Notes: generated by a model not told the origin, from the letters alone. A DNA stretch of 64,000 bases from Arthrobacter globiformis (GCF_003261175.1 NZ_QLNP01000042.1:19202-83201), one strand, 5' to 3'. Shown: positions 25,637 to 34,369, counted from the first letter of the stretch. Made by a program: numbers and translations.

Positions 25637-28432
25637 GTGAGTGAAACAACCAAACCGGCCCCAATTCCGTCCACAACCCAGACCCTTCAGGACATCGCGG
25701 TGTCCTCGCCTGGCGCCCCGTCGGTGTCGGCCACCGAGGCACCCGTCGTTCCCCTGACGGAGCAGCCCCGGCTTCTGGTGCTGGACGGGCACTCCATGGC
25801 CTTCCGGGCCTTCTTTGCCCTCCCGGCGGACAAGTTCTCCACCGCCCGGGGCCAGCACACCAACGCGATCCACGGCTTCACGTCCATGCTCATCAACCTG
25901 ATCAAGGAACAGAAGCCCACCCACGTCGCGGTCGCTTTCGACGTCTCGGACGACACCACTCACCGCAAGGCCGAGTACAGCGAGTACAAGGGCGGCCGCA
26001 ACGAGACGCCCCGCGAAATGAGCGGCCAGATCGACCTTATCGACCAGGTCATGGGCGCCTGGGGCATCAAGACCATCAAGATGCCCGGCTACGAAGCGGA
26101 CGACATCCTGGCCACGCTCGCAGCCATGGGTGAAAAGGCCGGCTTCGAAGTCCTGCTCGTGTCCGGCGACCGCGACGCCTTCCAGCTCATCACGGACAAC
26201 GTGTTCGTGCTGTACCCGAGGAAGGGCGTCAGCGACATCCCGCGCATGGACGCCGCCGCTATCGAGGCGAAGTACTTCGTCAGCCCCTCCCGGTATTCGG
26301 ACCTCGCCGCCCTGGTGGGGGAGACCGCTGACAACCTGCCGGGCGTCCCCGGCGTCGGACCCAAAACGGCAGCCAAGTGGATCAACCTCTACGGCGGCCT
26401 CGAAGGCGTGCTGGAACACCTCGACGCCATCGGCGGAAAGGTGGGGGACGCGCTGCGTGAGAACGTGGACGCGGTCAAGCGCAACCGCAAGCTGAACCGG
26501 CTGCACACCGACCTTGACCTCCCGGTGACGCTGGACGAGCTGGCTGACCCGCGGCCGGACCAGAAGGCTATGGAGGAGCTCTTCGACGAGCTCGAATTCA
26601 AGACGATCCGCACCCGCCTCTTTGATCTGTACGCGAGCGAGGCGCCTGAGCCGGAGCGCGAGCCCCTGGAGACCAGGGACTTCGCCGCACTGACGGAGGC
26701 GGACGCGCTCCGGACATTCCTCGGGGCAGGGGCCGGACACCGGTCCGCCCTCGCAGTGGACGTGCTGCCCGGCCGGATCGGCGAGGACGCGGACGCCGTC
26801 GCCATCGTGCGGGATGATGCCGCCGCCTACGTGGACCTCACCGCGCTGGACGCCGACGCCGAAAATGTGCTGGCCGAGTGGCTCCGGGACTCGGGGTCCC
26901 CGAAGGTTATGCATGGTTACAAGGCGGCCCTGAAGGCGCTGGCCAACCGCGGGTTCGGACTGGAGGGCGTGGTGGATGACACCTCCATTTCCGGCTACCT
27001 CATCCAGCCCGACCGCCGCACCTACGAACTGGCCGAACTGGCCCAGTTCCACCTGAACATCCACATCACGCCCGAGGCCGCCAAGGCCGGCCAGCTGGAG
27101 CTGGCGTTCGACGACGACGCCGCGGCGTCCGGTGCGCTGGTCCAGGTGGCCGCCGTCGTCCATAAGCTGAGCCGGTTCTTCGAGTCGGAACTGAGGGACC
27201 GCAAGGCCGAGGACCTGCTGGCCACGCTGGAGCTGCCGGTGGCCCGTGTCCTCGCGGACATGGAGAAGACCGGCATCGCGGTCTCCATGGAGCTGATGGA
27301 CGAACAGCTGGCGGACCTGGCCAGGGTGATCGACGACGCCCAGGAACGGGCGTTCGCCGCGATCGGCCACGAGGTGAACCTCGGTTCGCCGAAGCAGCTG
27401 CAGACGGTCCTCTTCGAGGAGCTGCAACTGCCCAAGACCAAGAAGATCAAGTCCGGTTACACCACGGACGCCGCTTCGCTGAAGAACCTCCTGGAGAAGA
27501 CCGGGCATGAGTTCCTGGTCCAGCTCATGGCCCACCGCGAATCGGCGAAGTTGCGGCAGATGGTGGAAACGCTGAAGAAGTCCGTGGCCGAGGACGGGCG
27601 CATCCACACCACCTACGCCCAGAACGTGGCCGCCACCGGGCGTATCTCGTCCAACAACCCCAACCTGCAGAACATCCCGATCCGCAGCGAGGAGGGGCGC
27701 CGCGTGCGCGGCATCTTCGTGGTCAGCGACGGCTACGAGTGCCTGCTGTCCGCGGACTACTCGCAGATCGAGATGCGTATCATGGCGCACCTGTCCGGGG
27801 ACGCCGGCCTGATCGAGGCATACCGCGAGGGGGAGGACCTGCACCGCTTCGTCGGCTCGTCCATCTTCCACGTGCCGCCGGCCGAGGTGACCAGCGCGAT
27901 GCGCTCCAAGGTCAAGGCCATGTCCTACGGCCTGGCCTACGGGCTGACGTCCTTCGGGCTGTCCAAGCAGCTAGAAATCTCGGTGGACGAGGCCAGGAAC
28001 CTCATGAAGGACTACTTCGACCGGTTCGGTGCCGTGCGGGACTACCTCCGCGGCGTGGTGGACCAGGCCAGGGTGGACGGCTACACGGCCACGATCGAGG
28101 GGCGGCGCCGCTACCTGCCGGACCTCACCAGCACGGACCGGCAGCTGCGGGAGAACGCCGAACGCATCGCCCTGAATTCGCCCATCCAGGGCTCCGCGGC
28201 GGACATCATCAAGCGCGCCATGCTGGGCGTGCACTCGGAACTGGCCGCGCAGGGGCTCAAGTCACGCATGCTGCTGCAGGTCCACGACGAACTGGTGCTG
28301 GAAGTGGCCAGCGGCGAACGGGAGGCCGTCGAAAAGCTCGTCACGGAGCAGATGGCCGCCGCCGCGGAACTCAGCGTGCCGCTGGAAGTCCAGATCGGCG
28401 TCGGCACCAGCTGGTACGACGCCGGCCACTAG
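25637..28432 (+). CDS. polA: DNA polymerase I
   Basis: A 931-residue family A polymerase. The 5'-3' exonuclease domain starts LLVLDGHSMAFRAFFALPAD, with PGYEADDILATLA and GVPGVGPKTAAKW. The middle 3'-5' exonuclease-like domain lacks the usual catalytic acidic motifs and is probably inactive. The polymerase domain has motif A DYSQIEMRIMAHLSGD, O-helix RSKVKAMSYGLAYG and motif C LLQVHDELVLEV. Residue 764 in the O-helix is Tyr where E. coli has Phe762. It fills gaps in excision repair and removes Okazaki primers, so it works with the uvr genes of this window. Leaderless. Confidence 0.96.
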   Translation: MSETTKPAPIPSTTQTLQDIAVSSPGAPSVSATEAPVVPLTEQPRLLVLDGHSMAFRAFFALPADKFSTARGQHTNAIHGFTSMLINLIKEQKPTHVAVAFDVSDDTTHRKAEYSEYKGGRNETPREMSGQIDLIDQVMGAWGIKTIKMPGYEADDILATLAAMGEKAGFEVLLVSGDRDAFQLITDNVFVLYPRKGVSDIPRMDAAAIEAKYFVSPSRYSDLAALVGETADNLPGVPGVGPKTAAKWINLYGGLEGVLEHLDAIGGKVGDALRENVDAVKRNRKLNRLHTDLDLPVTLDELADPRPDQKAMEELFDELEFKTIRTRLFDLYASEAPEPEREPLETRDFAALTEADALRTFLGAGAGHRSALAVDVLPGRIGEDADAVAIVRDDAAAYVDLTALDADAENVLAEWLRDSGSPKVMHGYKAALKALANRGFGLEGVVDDTSISGYLIQPDRRTYELAELAQFHLNIHITPEAAKAGQLELAFDDDAAASGALVQVAAVVHKLSRFFESELRDRKAEDLLATLELPVARVLADMEKTGIAVSMELMDEQLADLARVIDDAQERAFAAIGHEVNLGSPKQLQTVLFEELQLPKTKKIKSGYTTDAASLKNLLEKTGHEFLVQLMAHRESAKLRQMVETLKKSVAEDGRIHTTYAQNVAATGRISSNNPNLQNIPIRSEEGRRVRGIFVVSDGYECLLSADYSQIEMRIMAHLSGDAGLIEAYREGEDLHRFVGSSIFHVPPAEVTSAMRSKVKAMSYGLAYGLTSFGLSKQLEISVDEARNLMKDYFDRFGAVRDYLRGVVDQARVDGYTATIEGRRRYLPDLTSTDRQLRENAERIALNSPIQGSAADIIKRAMLGVHSELAAQGLKSRMLLQVHDELVLEVASGEREAVEKLVTEQMAAAAELSVPLEVQIGVGTSWYDAGH

Positions 28433-28434
28433 CC

Positions 28435-28440
28435 TAGGCT
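28435..28440 (+). promoter_or_regulatory. Leaderless -10 box (TAGGCT) of the Eis-like gene
   Basis: TAGGCT, then 7 bases, then GTG at 28448. It begins 3 bases after the polA stop, so the downstream gene has its own promoter despite the short gap. Confidence 0.65.
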
Positions 28441-28447
28441 CGGGGTT

Positions 28448-29758
28448 GTGTCTAATCTGAGCGCTGACTATGAAATCCGTCGGTTCCAAGCGGCGGCCAA
28501 AGACGATCCCGCGTACGCGGAGTCGGTTGCCTGGATGCGGGCGGTAGCCTTCGGCTTCCACGATGCCCGGCGCAGCGATGAACGCGTGGACAAGAGCATC
28601 GAGCTGCAGCGCACGGACGGCCGCGTCATGACCGGGGTGTACCAGGCCGGAACGGTGCCCTGCCACTCGCTCGGAGCCGACGTGCCCGTTGCCACCTTCG
28701 GGACCATGACCAAGACACTGAACATCGGCTTTGGCCGGTTGCTGGACACCCGGCTGGTGACCGCCGTGACGGTCCGCACCTCGCACCGGCGCCGCGGACT
28801 GCTGCGCCGCATGATGGGGGAGGACCTGGCCCTGGCCCGGGAGGAAGGCCTTGCGATGGCGGCCCTCACGGCGTCCGAGGCCTCGATTTATGGCCGCTTC
28901 GGATTTGGCGTGGCCACGTCCGAGCAGTCCATGAAGGTGGACACCTCGGCGCGTTTCCGGCTCAACCACACCCCGGTGGGCAGCGTCGAGGTAGCCGAGC
29001 CTAAGGTGCTGCTGGACCTGGCTCCGGAGGTCTTCGACCGTCTGCACCGCAGCACGCCCGGATCCATCGGCCGGCACGAGTTCTACCGGCAGTTCGCCTC
29101 CGGGTCCGTCAGCCGCGACGGGGGCGAAGACCCGAAGGTCAAGGTGGCGCTGCACTACGGGCCCCGCGGCGACGTGGACGGCTACGTCTCGTACAGGTTT
29201 GCCGGCTGGTCCAGCACCCCGTACACCATGGAAGTCGTGGACCTCGTCGCGGCGACCGGAGCGGCGTACCTCGAGCTGTGGCAGTATCTGGCCGCCATCG
29301 ACCTGGTGGACCGGATCACCTGGGAGGAAGCGCCGGTGGACGATACGCTGCGGTGGGCCCTCGAAGACGCGCGCTGCGTGGAGGCCTCGGAAGCACGTGA
29401 CATGCTCTGGCTGCGTATCCTCGACGTGAAGCAGGCCCTGGAAGCCCGCCACTACCCGGCCGACGGGCGGCTGGTGCTGAAAGTCGCCGACTCCCTCGGC
29501 CTGACTGGCGGTACCTTCGCTCTGGACGCTGGCGGCGGCGGTGCAGTGGTCACGGCCGGAGGCGGCGGCGCACCGGAGCCCAGTGCACCGGACCTCGAGC
29601 TGGATGTCGCGGCGCTGTCCGCCATTTACCTCGGCGGGGTCAGCCCCGTGACCCTGGCGGCGTCGGGACGCATTCTGGAGCACACGCCGGGCGCGGCGTT
29701 CCGCGCCGCCCGGATGTTCGCCGTCGAACGTCCGCCGCACTGCCTGACGCATTTCTAG
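28448..29758 (+). CDS. Eis-like GNAT N-acetyltransferase
   Basis: A 436-residue protein of the Eis type. It has a GNAT domain (TRLVTAVTVRTSHRRRGLLR, the acetyl-CoA site, and EASIYGRFGFG), a second degenerate GNAT-like domain, and a C-terminal sterol-carrier-like domain ending CLTHF, with the terminal carboxylate that serves as catalytic base in Eis. Family members acetylate amines, including aminoglycosides and lysines. The Gly/Ala-rich insert (DAGGGGAVVTAGGGG) in the C-terminal domain is unusual. Substrate unknown. Confidence 0.88.
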   Translation: MSNLSADYEIRRFQAAAKDDPAYAESVAWMRAVAFGFHDARRSDERVDKSIELQRTDGRVMTGVYQAGTVPCHSLGADVPVATFGTMTKTLNIGFGRLLDTRLVTAVTVRTSHRRRGLLRRMMGEDLALAREEGLAMAALTASEASIYGRFGFGVATSEQSMKVDTSARFRLNHTPVGSVEVAEPKVLLDLAPEVFDRLHRSTPGSIGRHEFYRQFASGSVSRDGGEDPKVKVALHYGPRGDVDGYVSYRFAGWSSTPYTMEVVDLVAATGAAYLELWQYLAAIDLVDRITWEEAPVDDTLRWALEDARCVEASEARDMLWLRILDVKQALEARHYPADGRLVLKVADSLGLTGGTFALDAGGGGAVVTAGGGGAPEPSAPDLELDVAALSAIYLGGVSPVTLAASGRILEHTPGAAFRAARMFAVERPPHCLTHF

Positions 29759-29762
29759 CGCT

Positions 29763-29792
29763 TTGACCCCGGTTGGCGCTTGCCACTAGAAT
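29763..29792 (+). promoter_or_regulatory. Promoter of rpsA (TTGACC, 18 bp, TAGAAT)
   Basis: A -35 TTGACC (29763-29768) and -10 TAGAAT (29787-29792) separated by 18 bases is the best consensus-like housekeeping promoter in the window. It gives a leader of about 150 bases before the rpsA ATG, which matches the high demand for S1. Confidence 0.7.
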
Positions 29793-29877
29793 AAACGGGC
29801 GTGTACTACGTGCACGTTTTTTCTTCAATCCACAAAATCAGGATGACCAGGCACCTCCCTGTGAAGTGCCCGCACCT

Positions 29878-29903
29878 GCGCCTGCGTTCCATAACGCAGG
29901 CGC
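29878..29903 (+). promoter_or_regulatory. Perfect 11-bp hairpin in the rpsA leader
   Basis: The left arm 29878-29888 (GCGCCTGCGTT) and right arm 29893-29903 pair without mismatch around the 4-base loop CCAT. A U-tract does not follow directly, so it is not a simple terminator. It ends about 47 bases before the rpsA start and may serve regulation, such as S1 autoregulation, or leader stability. Confidence 0.6.
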
Positions 29904-29950
29904 GGCGGTTTGCCTGACCGACTTACTATCCACAACGGAGCCCCTACTAC

Positions 29951-31426
29951 ATGACCATCACCTCCACCGAGAAGCCCGGTACCCCCGTAGTCGCAATCAA
30001 CGACATCGGTACCGCTGAGGACTTCCTCGCAGCTGTCGACGCGACCATCAAGTACTTCAACGACGGAGACCTCGTCGAAGGTACCGTCGTCAAGGTCGAC
30101 CGCGACGAAGTTCTGCTCGACATCGGTTACAAGACCGAAGGTGTCATTCCCTCCCGCGAGCTTTCCATCAAGCACGACGTTGACCCCGGAGACGTCGTCT
30201 CCGTTGGCGATCAGGTCGAAGCCCTGGTGCTCACCAAGGAAGACAAAGAAGGCCGCCTGATCCTCTCCAAGAAGCGTGCTCAGTACGAGCGTGCCTGGGG
30301 CGACATCGAGAAGGTCAAGGAAGAAGACGGTGTCGTCACCGGTACCGTCATCGAGGTTGTCAAGGGTGGTCTTATCCTCGACATCGGCCTGCGCGGCTTC
30401 CTGCCCGCATCCCTCGTCGAGATGCGCCGTGTGCGCGACCTGGCTCCGTACATCGGTCAGCAGATCGAAGCCAAGATCATCGAGCTGGACAAGAACCGCA
30501 ACAACGTTGTGCTGTCCCGCCGTGCATGGCTCGAGCAGACCCAGTCCGAGGTCCGCTCCACGTTCCTCAACAAGCTGGAAAAGGGCCAGGTCCGTCCCGG
30601 CGTCGTTTCCTCCATCGTCAACTTCGGTGCCTTCGTGGACCTGGGCGGCGTAGACGGCCTGGTTCACGTTTCCGAGCTGTCCTGGAAGCACATCGACCAC
30701 CCGTCCGAGGTTGTCGAAGTTGGCCAGGAAGTCACCGTCGAGGTCCTCGAGGTCGACCTGGACCGCGAGCGCGTTTCCCTGTCGCTCAAGGCTACGCAGG
30801 AAGACCCGTGGCAGACCTTCGCCCGCACCCACGCCCTTGGCCAGGTTGTTCCGGGTAAGGTCACCAAGCTCGTTCCGTTCGGTGCGTTCGTTCGCGTCGA
30901 AGACGGCATCGAAGGCCTCGTTCACATCTCCGAACTGGCTGTCCGCCACGTTGAGCTGGCTGAGCAGGTTGTCTCCGTTGGCGACGAACTGTTCGTCAAG
31001 GTCATCGACATCGACCTCGAGCGCCGCCGCATCTCCCTCTCCCTCAAGCAGGCGAACGAGGGCGTTGACGCCGACAGCACCGAGTTCGATCCCGCTCTGT
31101 ACGGCATGGCCGCAGAGTACGACGAAGAGGGCAACTACAAGTACCCGGAGGGCTTCGACCCGGAGTCCAACGAGTGGCTTGAAGGCTACGAGAACCAGCG
31201 CGCCACCTGGGAGCAGCAGTACGCTGACGCCCAGACCCGCTGGGAAGCCCACAAGAAGCAGGTTACCCAGCACGCTGCCGACGACGCTGCTGCAGCAACG
31301 TCCGGTGAGAGCGACTCCGGCACCACCAGCTACTCCTCCGAGCCGGCTGCCACCGATTCCGGTGCAGGCACGCTTGCTTCGGACGAGGCGCTTGCCGCTC
31401 TGCGCGAGAAGCTGACCGGCAACTAA
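29951..31426 (+). CDS. rpsA: 30S ribosomal protein S1
   Basis: A 491-residue S1 protein with four S1/OB RNA-binding domains: about 35-105 (LVEGTVVKVDRDEVLLDIGY), 120-190 (VVTGTVIEVVKGGLILDIGL), 205-275 (VRPGVVSSIVNFGAFVDLGG) and 290-360 (VVPGKVTKLVPFGAFVRVED). A low-complexity Ala/Ser/Asp tail ends it. Four domains is usual for actinobacteria, against six in E. coli. S1 helps load mRNA on the 30S subunit; with many leaderless mRNAs here its role may be narrower. ATG 29951 has GGAG at 29937-29940. A strong terminator follows. Confidence 0.97.
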   Translation: MTITSTEKPGTPVVAINDIGTAEDFLAAVDATIKYFNDGDLVEGTVVKVDRDEVLLDIGYKTEGVIPSRELSIKHDVDPGDVVSVGDQVEALVLTKEDKEGRLILSKKRAQYERAWGDIEKVKEEDGVVTGTVIEVVKGGLILDIGLRGFLPASLVEMRRVRDLAPYIGQQIEAKIIELDKNRNNVVLSRRAWLEQTQSEVRSTFLNKLEKGQVRPGVVSSIVNFGAFVDLGGVDGLVHVSELSWKHIDHPSEVVEVGQEVTVEVLEVDLDRERVSLSLKATQEDPWQTFARTHALGQVVPGKVTKLVPFGAFVRVEDGIEGLVHISELAVRHVELAEQVVSVGDELFVKVIDIDLERRRISLSLKQANEGVDADSTEFDPALYGMAAEYDEEGNYKYPEGFDPESNEWLEGYENQRATWEQQYADAQTRWEAHKKQVTQHAADDAAAATSGESDSGTTSYSSEPAATDSGAGTLASDEALAALREKLTGN

Positions 31427-31459
31427 TAATTGCCCGGCATTAGCTAACTGCCACTGACA

Positions 31460-31498
31460 AGGTGGCCGTCCCCGAGAGGGGGCGGCCACCTTTCTGTT
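31460..31498 (+). terminator. Rho-independent terminator after rpsA
   Basis: The arms AGGTGGCCG/TCCCC and GGGGG/CGGCCACCT close over the loop GAGA and are followed by TTTCTGTTT. It sits 33 bases after the rpsA stop, between convergent genes. Confidence 0.9.
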
Positions 31499-31542
31499 TA
31501 CCGGCGAGTTGTGGAGCTGGCCGGATGCCTAAATAGGCACTG

Positions 31543-32109
31543 TCAGGCAGTTTGGCCGGCGTGCTCGCCCTCGGCGATCTCCTCCAGCACCTTGTTGTTG
31601 AATGCGGGAAGGTCGTCAGGCTTCCTGCTGGTCACGAAGCCCTGGTCCACCACGACTTCCTGGTCGCTCCAGTTGGCGCCCGCGTTCCGCAGGTCCGTGG
31701 CCAGCGTGTGGTAGGAAGTGAGGTTCCTGCCCTTGACGACGCCCGCATCGATGAGCAGCCAGGGGCCATGGCAGATGGCCGCCACCGGTTTGTGCTGTTC
31801 GAAGAAGCTGCGGGCAAACGCCTGCGCGTCCTTGTCCACCCTGAGGTGGTCGGCGTTCACCACGCCGCCCGGGATGACCAGTGCGTGGAAGTCCGCGGCG
31901 TTGGCGTCCTTCAGGGTCAGGTCGACGTCGAAGGTATCGCCCTTTTCGACGCCCTCAAAGCCCTGGAGCTTTCCGCTCTTGGGAGCGACCAGGACAGGTT
32001 CGCCGCCGGCGTTCTTGACGGCGTCCCACGGGCTGGTCAGTTCAACCTGCTCCACGCCGTCCGTCAGCAGGAAGGCGACCCTCTTGCCGGTGATGTCGTG
32101 CTCTGACAT
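31543..32109 (-). CDS. DJ-1/PfpI-family protein (YhbO/Gsp18-like)
   Basis: A 188-residue class I glutamine-amidotransferase-like protein. Cys113-His114 in AAICHGPW is the nucleophile elbow, with Glu20 (DGVEQVEL) and LVIPGGVVNADHLR ahead of it. Relatives act as stress-induced peptidases, deglycases or chaperones; the activity is disputed in the family. GCGTCCTCC-type pairing (AGGAGGA on its strand) precedes the ATG at 32109. A good promoter (TTGCTT, 17 bp, TAGGGT) lies upstream. Confidence 0.9.
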   Translation of the reverse strand: MSEHDITGKRVAFLLTDGVEQVELTSPWDAVKNAGGEPVLVAPKSGKLQGFEGVEKGDTFDVDLTLKDANAADFHALVIPGGVVNADHLRVDKDAQAFARSFFEQHKPVAAICHGPWLLIDAGVVKGRNLTSYHTLATDLRNAGANWSDQEVVVDQGFVTSRKPDDLPAFNNKVLEEIAEGEHAGQTA

Positions 32110-32144
32110 GCGTCCTCCTTTTCCGTGTGGTGCCTTACAGGACC

Positions 32145-32173
32145 ACCCTAGAAATACGCAAAGTCATAAGCAA
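32145..32173 (-). promoter_or_regulatory. Promoter of the PfpI-like gene
   Basis: On the minus strand, TTGCTT (32173-32168), a 17-base spacer and TAGGGT (32150-32145) stand about 36 bases upstream of the start codon. Confidence 0.55.
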
Positions 32174-32214
32174 GCTGCTGATTCTTTATGCCAGCCGCCC
32201 GTCTTGCCCATCCG

Positions 32215-32901
32215 TCAATGCGGAACGTCAATCCACTCCGTGTCTTCGTGCTGGAGGGCCGCATTTCCGGCTGTCAGGGCGGCCAGCCGGTCCGCCGCCG
32301 CGGCCAGGTCATCGGGCGCGTCCGGCAGCGCGAGGCGCAACACCGTGGACTGGGCTTCGTAGCCGGTCTCCGCCATCGCATAGCCAGCGCTGCGCAGGTC
32401 GTTCTCGAGGCGACCTGCCGCAGCGTGCGGTACCCGCACGCCACAGATGCGCAGCCGCCGGCGCTGCACCAGCGGAGCCAGGTCCAGCGCCGTCGAGACT
32501 GATTCGGAGTAGGCGCGCACCAGCCCGCCGGCACCCAGCAGGATCCCGCCGAAGTAGCGCACGACGACGGCACTCACGTCGCTGAGGTCCGTCACCCCGG
32601 GTGCGGTTTCCCGCCGGAGCAGGGCCTCCAGCATGGGAATGCCGGCGGTTCCGGAGGGTTCGCCGTCGTCGCTGGAACGCTGGATATCCCGGTCCGGCCC
32701 CAGCACGAAGGCGGAGCAGTGGTGCCGGGCGTCATGGAACTCGCGGCGGAGTTCAGACACCAGCGCCCGGGCATCCTCTTCGGTCCCTGCGCGGCGCAGG
32801 ATGGTGATGAACCGGGAGCGCTTGATTTCGATCTCATGGCGGAAGCCGTCCCCGGCGGCCAGCGTGGTGTACGCGGAGGCCCTGCTCTCTTGCTCTTGCA
32901 C
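32215..32901 (-). CDS. YigZ/IMPACT-family protein
   Basis: A 228-residue protein with an N-terminal IMPACT/UPF0029 domain (EIEIKRSRFITILRRAGTEE, then HHCSAFVLGPDRDIQRSSDDG, EPSGTAGIPML and VVVRYFGGILLGAGGLVRAY) and a C-terminal DUF1949-like domain. The family is linked to translation regulation and proline-peptide handling, but no reaction is established. I chose the GTG at 32901 because TACACT lies 6 bases upstream as a leaderless -10; the open frame continues to 32961 into repeat DNA. It is divergent from coaE. Confidence 0.88.
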   Translation of the reverse strand: MQEQESRASAYTTLAAGDGFRHEIEIKRSRFITILRRAGTEEDARALVSELRREFHDARHHCSAFVLGPDRDIQRSSDDGEPSGTAGIPMLEALLRRETAPGVTDLSDVSAVVVRYFGGILLGAGGLVRAYSESVSTALDLAPLVQRRRLRICGVRVPHAAAGRLENDLRSAGYAMAETGYEAQSTVLRLALPDAPDDLAAAADRLAALTAGNAALQHEDTEWIDVPH

Positions 32902-32940
32902 CGCCCAAGTGTAGGACATGGCCCACGCCGCGAGGGTTGG

Positions 32941-33068
32941 GGAGGCGGTGGGTGGGCCCACGCCGCCAGAGTTCCCTGGCCGAGCGGAGCGAGGCTAGGG
33001 AGGCGGTGGGTGGGCCCACGCCGCCAGAGTTCCCTGGCCGAGCGGAGCGAGGCTAGGGAGGCGGTGGG
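32941..33068. repeat. 58-bp tandem repeat, REP-like, between yigZ and coaE
   Basis: Two complete 58-base units start at 32941 and 32999, and a third is cut after about 11 bases at 33057. Each unit carries the hairpin CCCTGGCC / GGCTAGGG (first copy 32974-32981 with 32993-33000). The unit is homologous to the single element at 19521-19580. It lies between two divergent leaderless promoters. Confidence 0.9.
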
Positions 33069-33071
33069 GAT

Positions 33072-33077
33072 TAGTCT
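33072..33077 (+). promoter_or_regulatory. Leaderless -10 box (TAGTCT) of coaE
   Basis: TAGTCT ends 6 bases before the GTG at 33084, immediately after the tandem repeat. Confidence 0.6.
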
Positions 33078-33083
33078 TGGGGA

Positions 33084-34319
33084 GTGCTGAAGATTGGGTT
33101 GACGGGCGGCATCGCCTCGGGGAAGTCGTTGGTGGCGACGCGCTTGGAAGAACTGGGGGCGGTGCTCGTCGATGCGGACGCGATCGCCCGTGAAGTGGTG
33201 GAACCGGGAACTCCGGGGTTGGCCGCCGTCGTGGAAGCGTTCGGCCCGGACATCCTCGACGGCGAGGGGAGGCTCGACCGGCCGCGCCTCGGGACCATCG
33301 TGTTCCAGGAGCCGGAACGGCGTGCCGAGCTCAATGGCATCGTCCACCCGCTGGTGCGTGAACGCGCCGCGGCGGTGATTGCGGCCGCGCCGGGGGACGC
33401 GGTGGTGGTGCAGGACATCCCGCTCCTGGTGGAAACCGGACAGCAGAAGAACTTCCACCTCGTGCTGGTGGTGGATGCGCCCGAGGATGTCCGCCTGCAG
33501 CGAATGACCGGGCACCGCGGGATGACTGAAGCGGACGCCCGTTCACGAATGGCCGCCCAGGCGTCCCGCCAGGACCGGCTCGCCGCTGCGGACGTGGTCC
33601 TTCCCAACGCCGGCACGCGCGAGGAACTGCTTGCCGCGGTGGACCGGCTGTGGGAGGGGCGGCTCGTGCCCTTCGCGAGGAACGTCAGCCAAGCCGCGGT
33701 GGCCGGCCGCAGCGGCGCGCCCCTCCTCGTGGCCCCGGACCCGGACTGGCCGCGCCAGGCTGCCGTCCTGGCCGAGCGGCTCCAGGCCGCCGCCCCGGAG
33801 GGTGTCCTCGCCGTGGACCACATCGGGTCGACGTCGGTTCCCGGCCTCCAAGCGAAGGACGTCATCGACCTGCAGCTCGCGGTCGCTGACCTCGCGACGG
33901 CAGACCGGATTGCGCCCCTGCTGGGTGCCGCGGGGTTCCCGCTCTGGCCGGGCGTCCTGATGGACAGCCCCCACGGGCGCTTTGACCCCGCTGCCTGGTC
34001 CAAGCGCCTACACGGCAACGCCGACCCGGCCCGTCCGGTCAATCTCCATGTCCGGGTGGCCGGTTCGCCGGGCTGGCGGTTTGCCCTCTGCTTCCGCGAC
34101 TGGCTGCGCGCCGATCCGGCGGCACGGGAGGAGTACGCCGCGGAGAAGCGCAGGCTGGCCGCCCTGCATGCTTCCGACGCGAACACGGCGGGCTACGCCG
34201 ACCACAAAGAGGCCTGGTTCCGGGACGTCGGGGCTCCCGGAATGGAACGGTGGGCCGAAAGCAGCGGCTGGCAGCCGCCGTCGTACGCCTCCAGCTCCGC
34301 CAACGCGGGTCAACGCTGA
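33084..34319 (+). CDS. coaE: Dephospho-CoA kinase fused to a GrpB-like domain
   Basis: A 411-residue fusion. The N-terminal ~200 residues are dephospho-CoA kinase (P-loop GLTGGIASGKS at 5-15, LVDADAIAREVV, DIPLLVETG), which adds the 3'-phosphate in the last step of CoA synthesis. The C-terminal ~200 residues are a UPF0157/GrpB domain of the nucleotidyltransferase-like fold (VDHIGSTSVPGLQAKDVIDL, then NLHVRVAGSPGW). The fusion is a known actinobacterial arrangement. The GrpB part has no agreed role; folding or regulation of CoaE has been suggested. Confidence 0.93.
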   Translation: MLKIGLTGGIASGKSLVATRLEELGAVLVDADAIAREVVEPGTPGLAAVVEAFGPDILDGEGRLDRPRLGTIVFQEPERRAELNGIVHPLVRERAAAVIAAAPGDAVVVQDIPLLVETGQQKNFHLVLVVDAPEDVRLQRMTGHRGMTEADARSRMAAQASRQDRLAAADVVLPNAGTREELLAAVDRLWEGRLVPFARNVSQAAVAGRSGAPLLVAPDPDWPRQAAVLAERLQAAAPEGVLAVDHIGSTSVPGLQAKDVIDLQLAVADLATADRIAPLLGAAGFPLWPGVLMDSPHGRFDPAAWSKRLHGNADPARPVNLHVRVAGSPGWRFALCFRDWLRADPAAREEYAAEKRRLAALHASDANTAGYADHKEAWFRDVGAPGMERWAESSGWQPPSYASSSANAGQR

Positions 34320-34369
34320 ATCCAGTACAGCCCAAAGCAGAATCAGGAGTTCCTGTCAGTGGCCGGCTG

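Noticed and set aside
25583-27871. A 762-codon minus-strand open frame across polA
   Set aside because: Shadow of polA: polA has all family A motifs, whereas this frame shows repetitive V/G/H/R composition and no start context.
31526-31539. Palindrome TGCCTA-AA-TAGGCA before the end of the PfpI-like gene
   Set aside because: It is short and isolated, between convergent genes that already have a terminator; too little to call a site.
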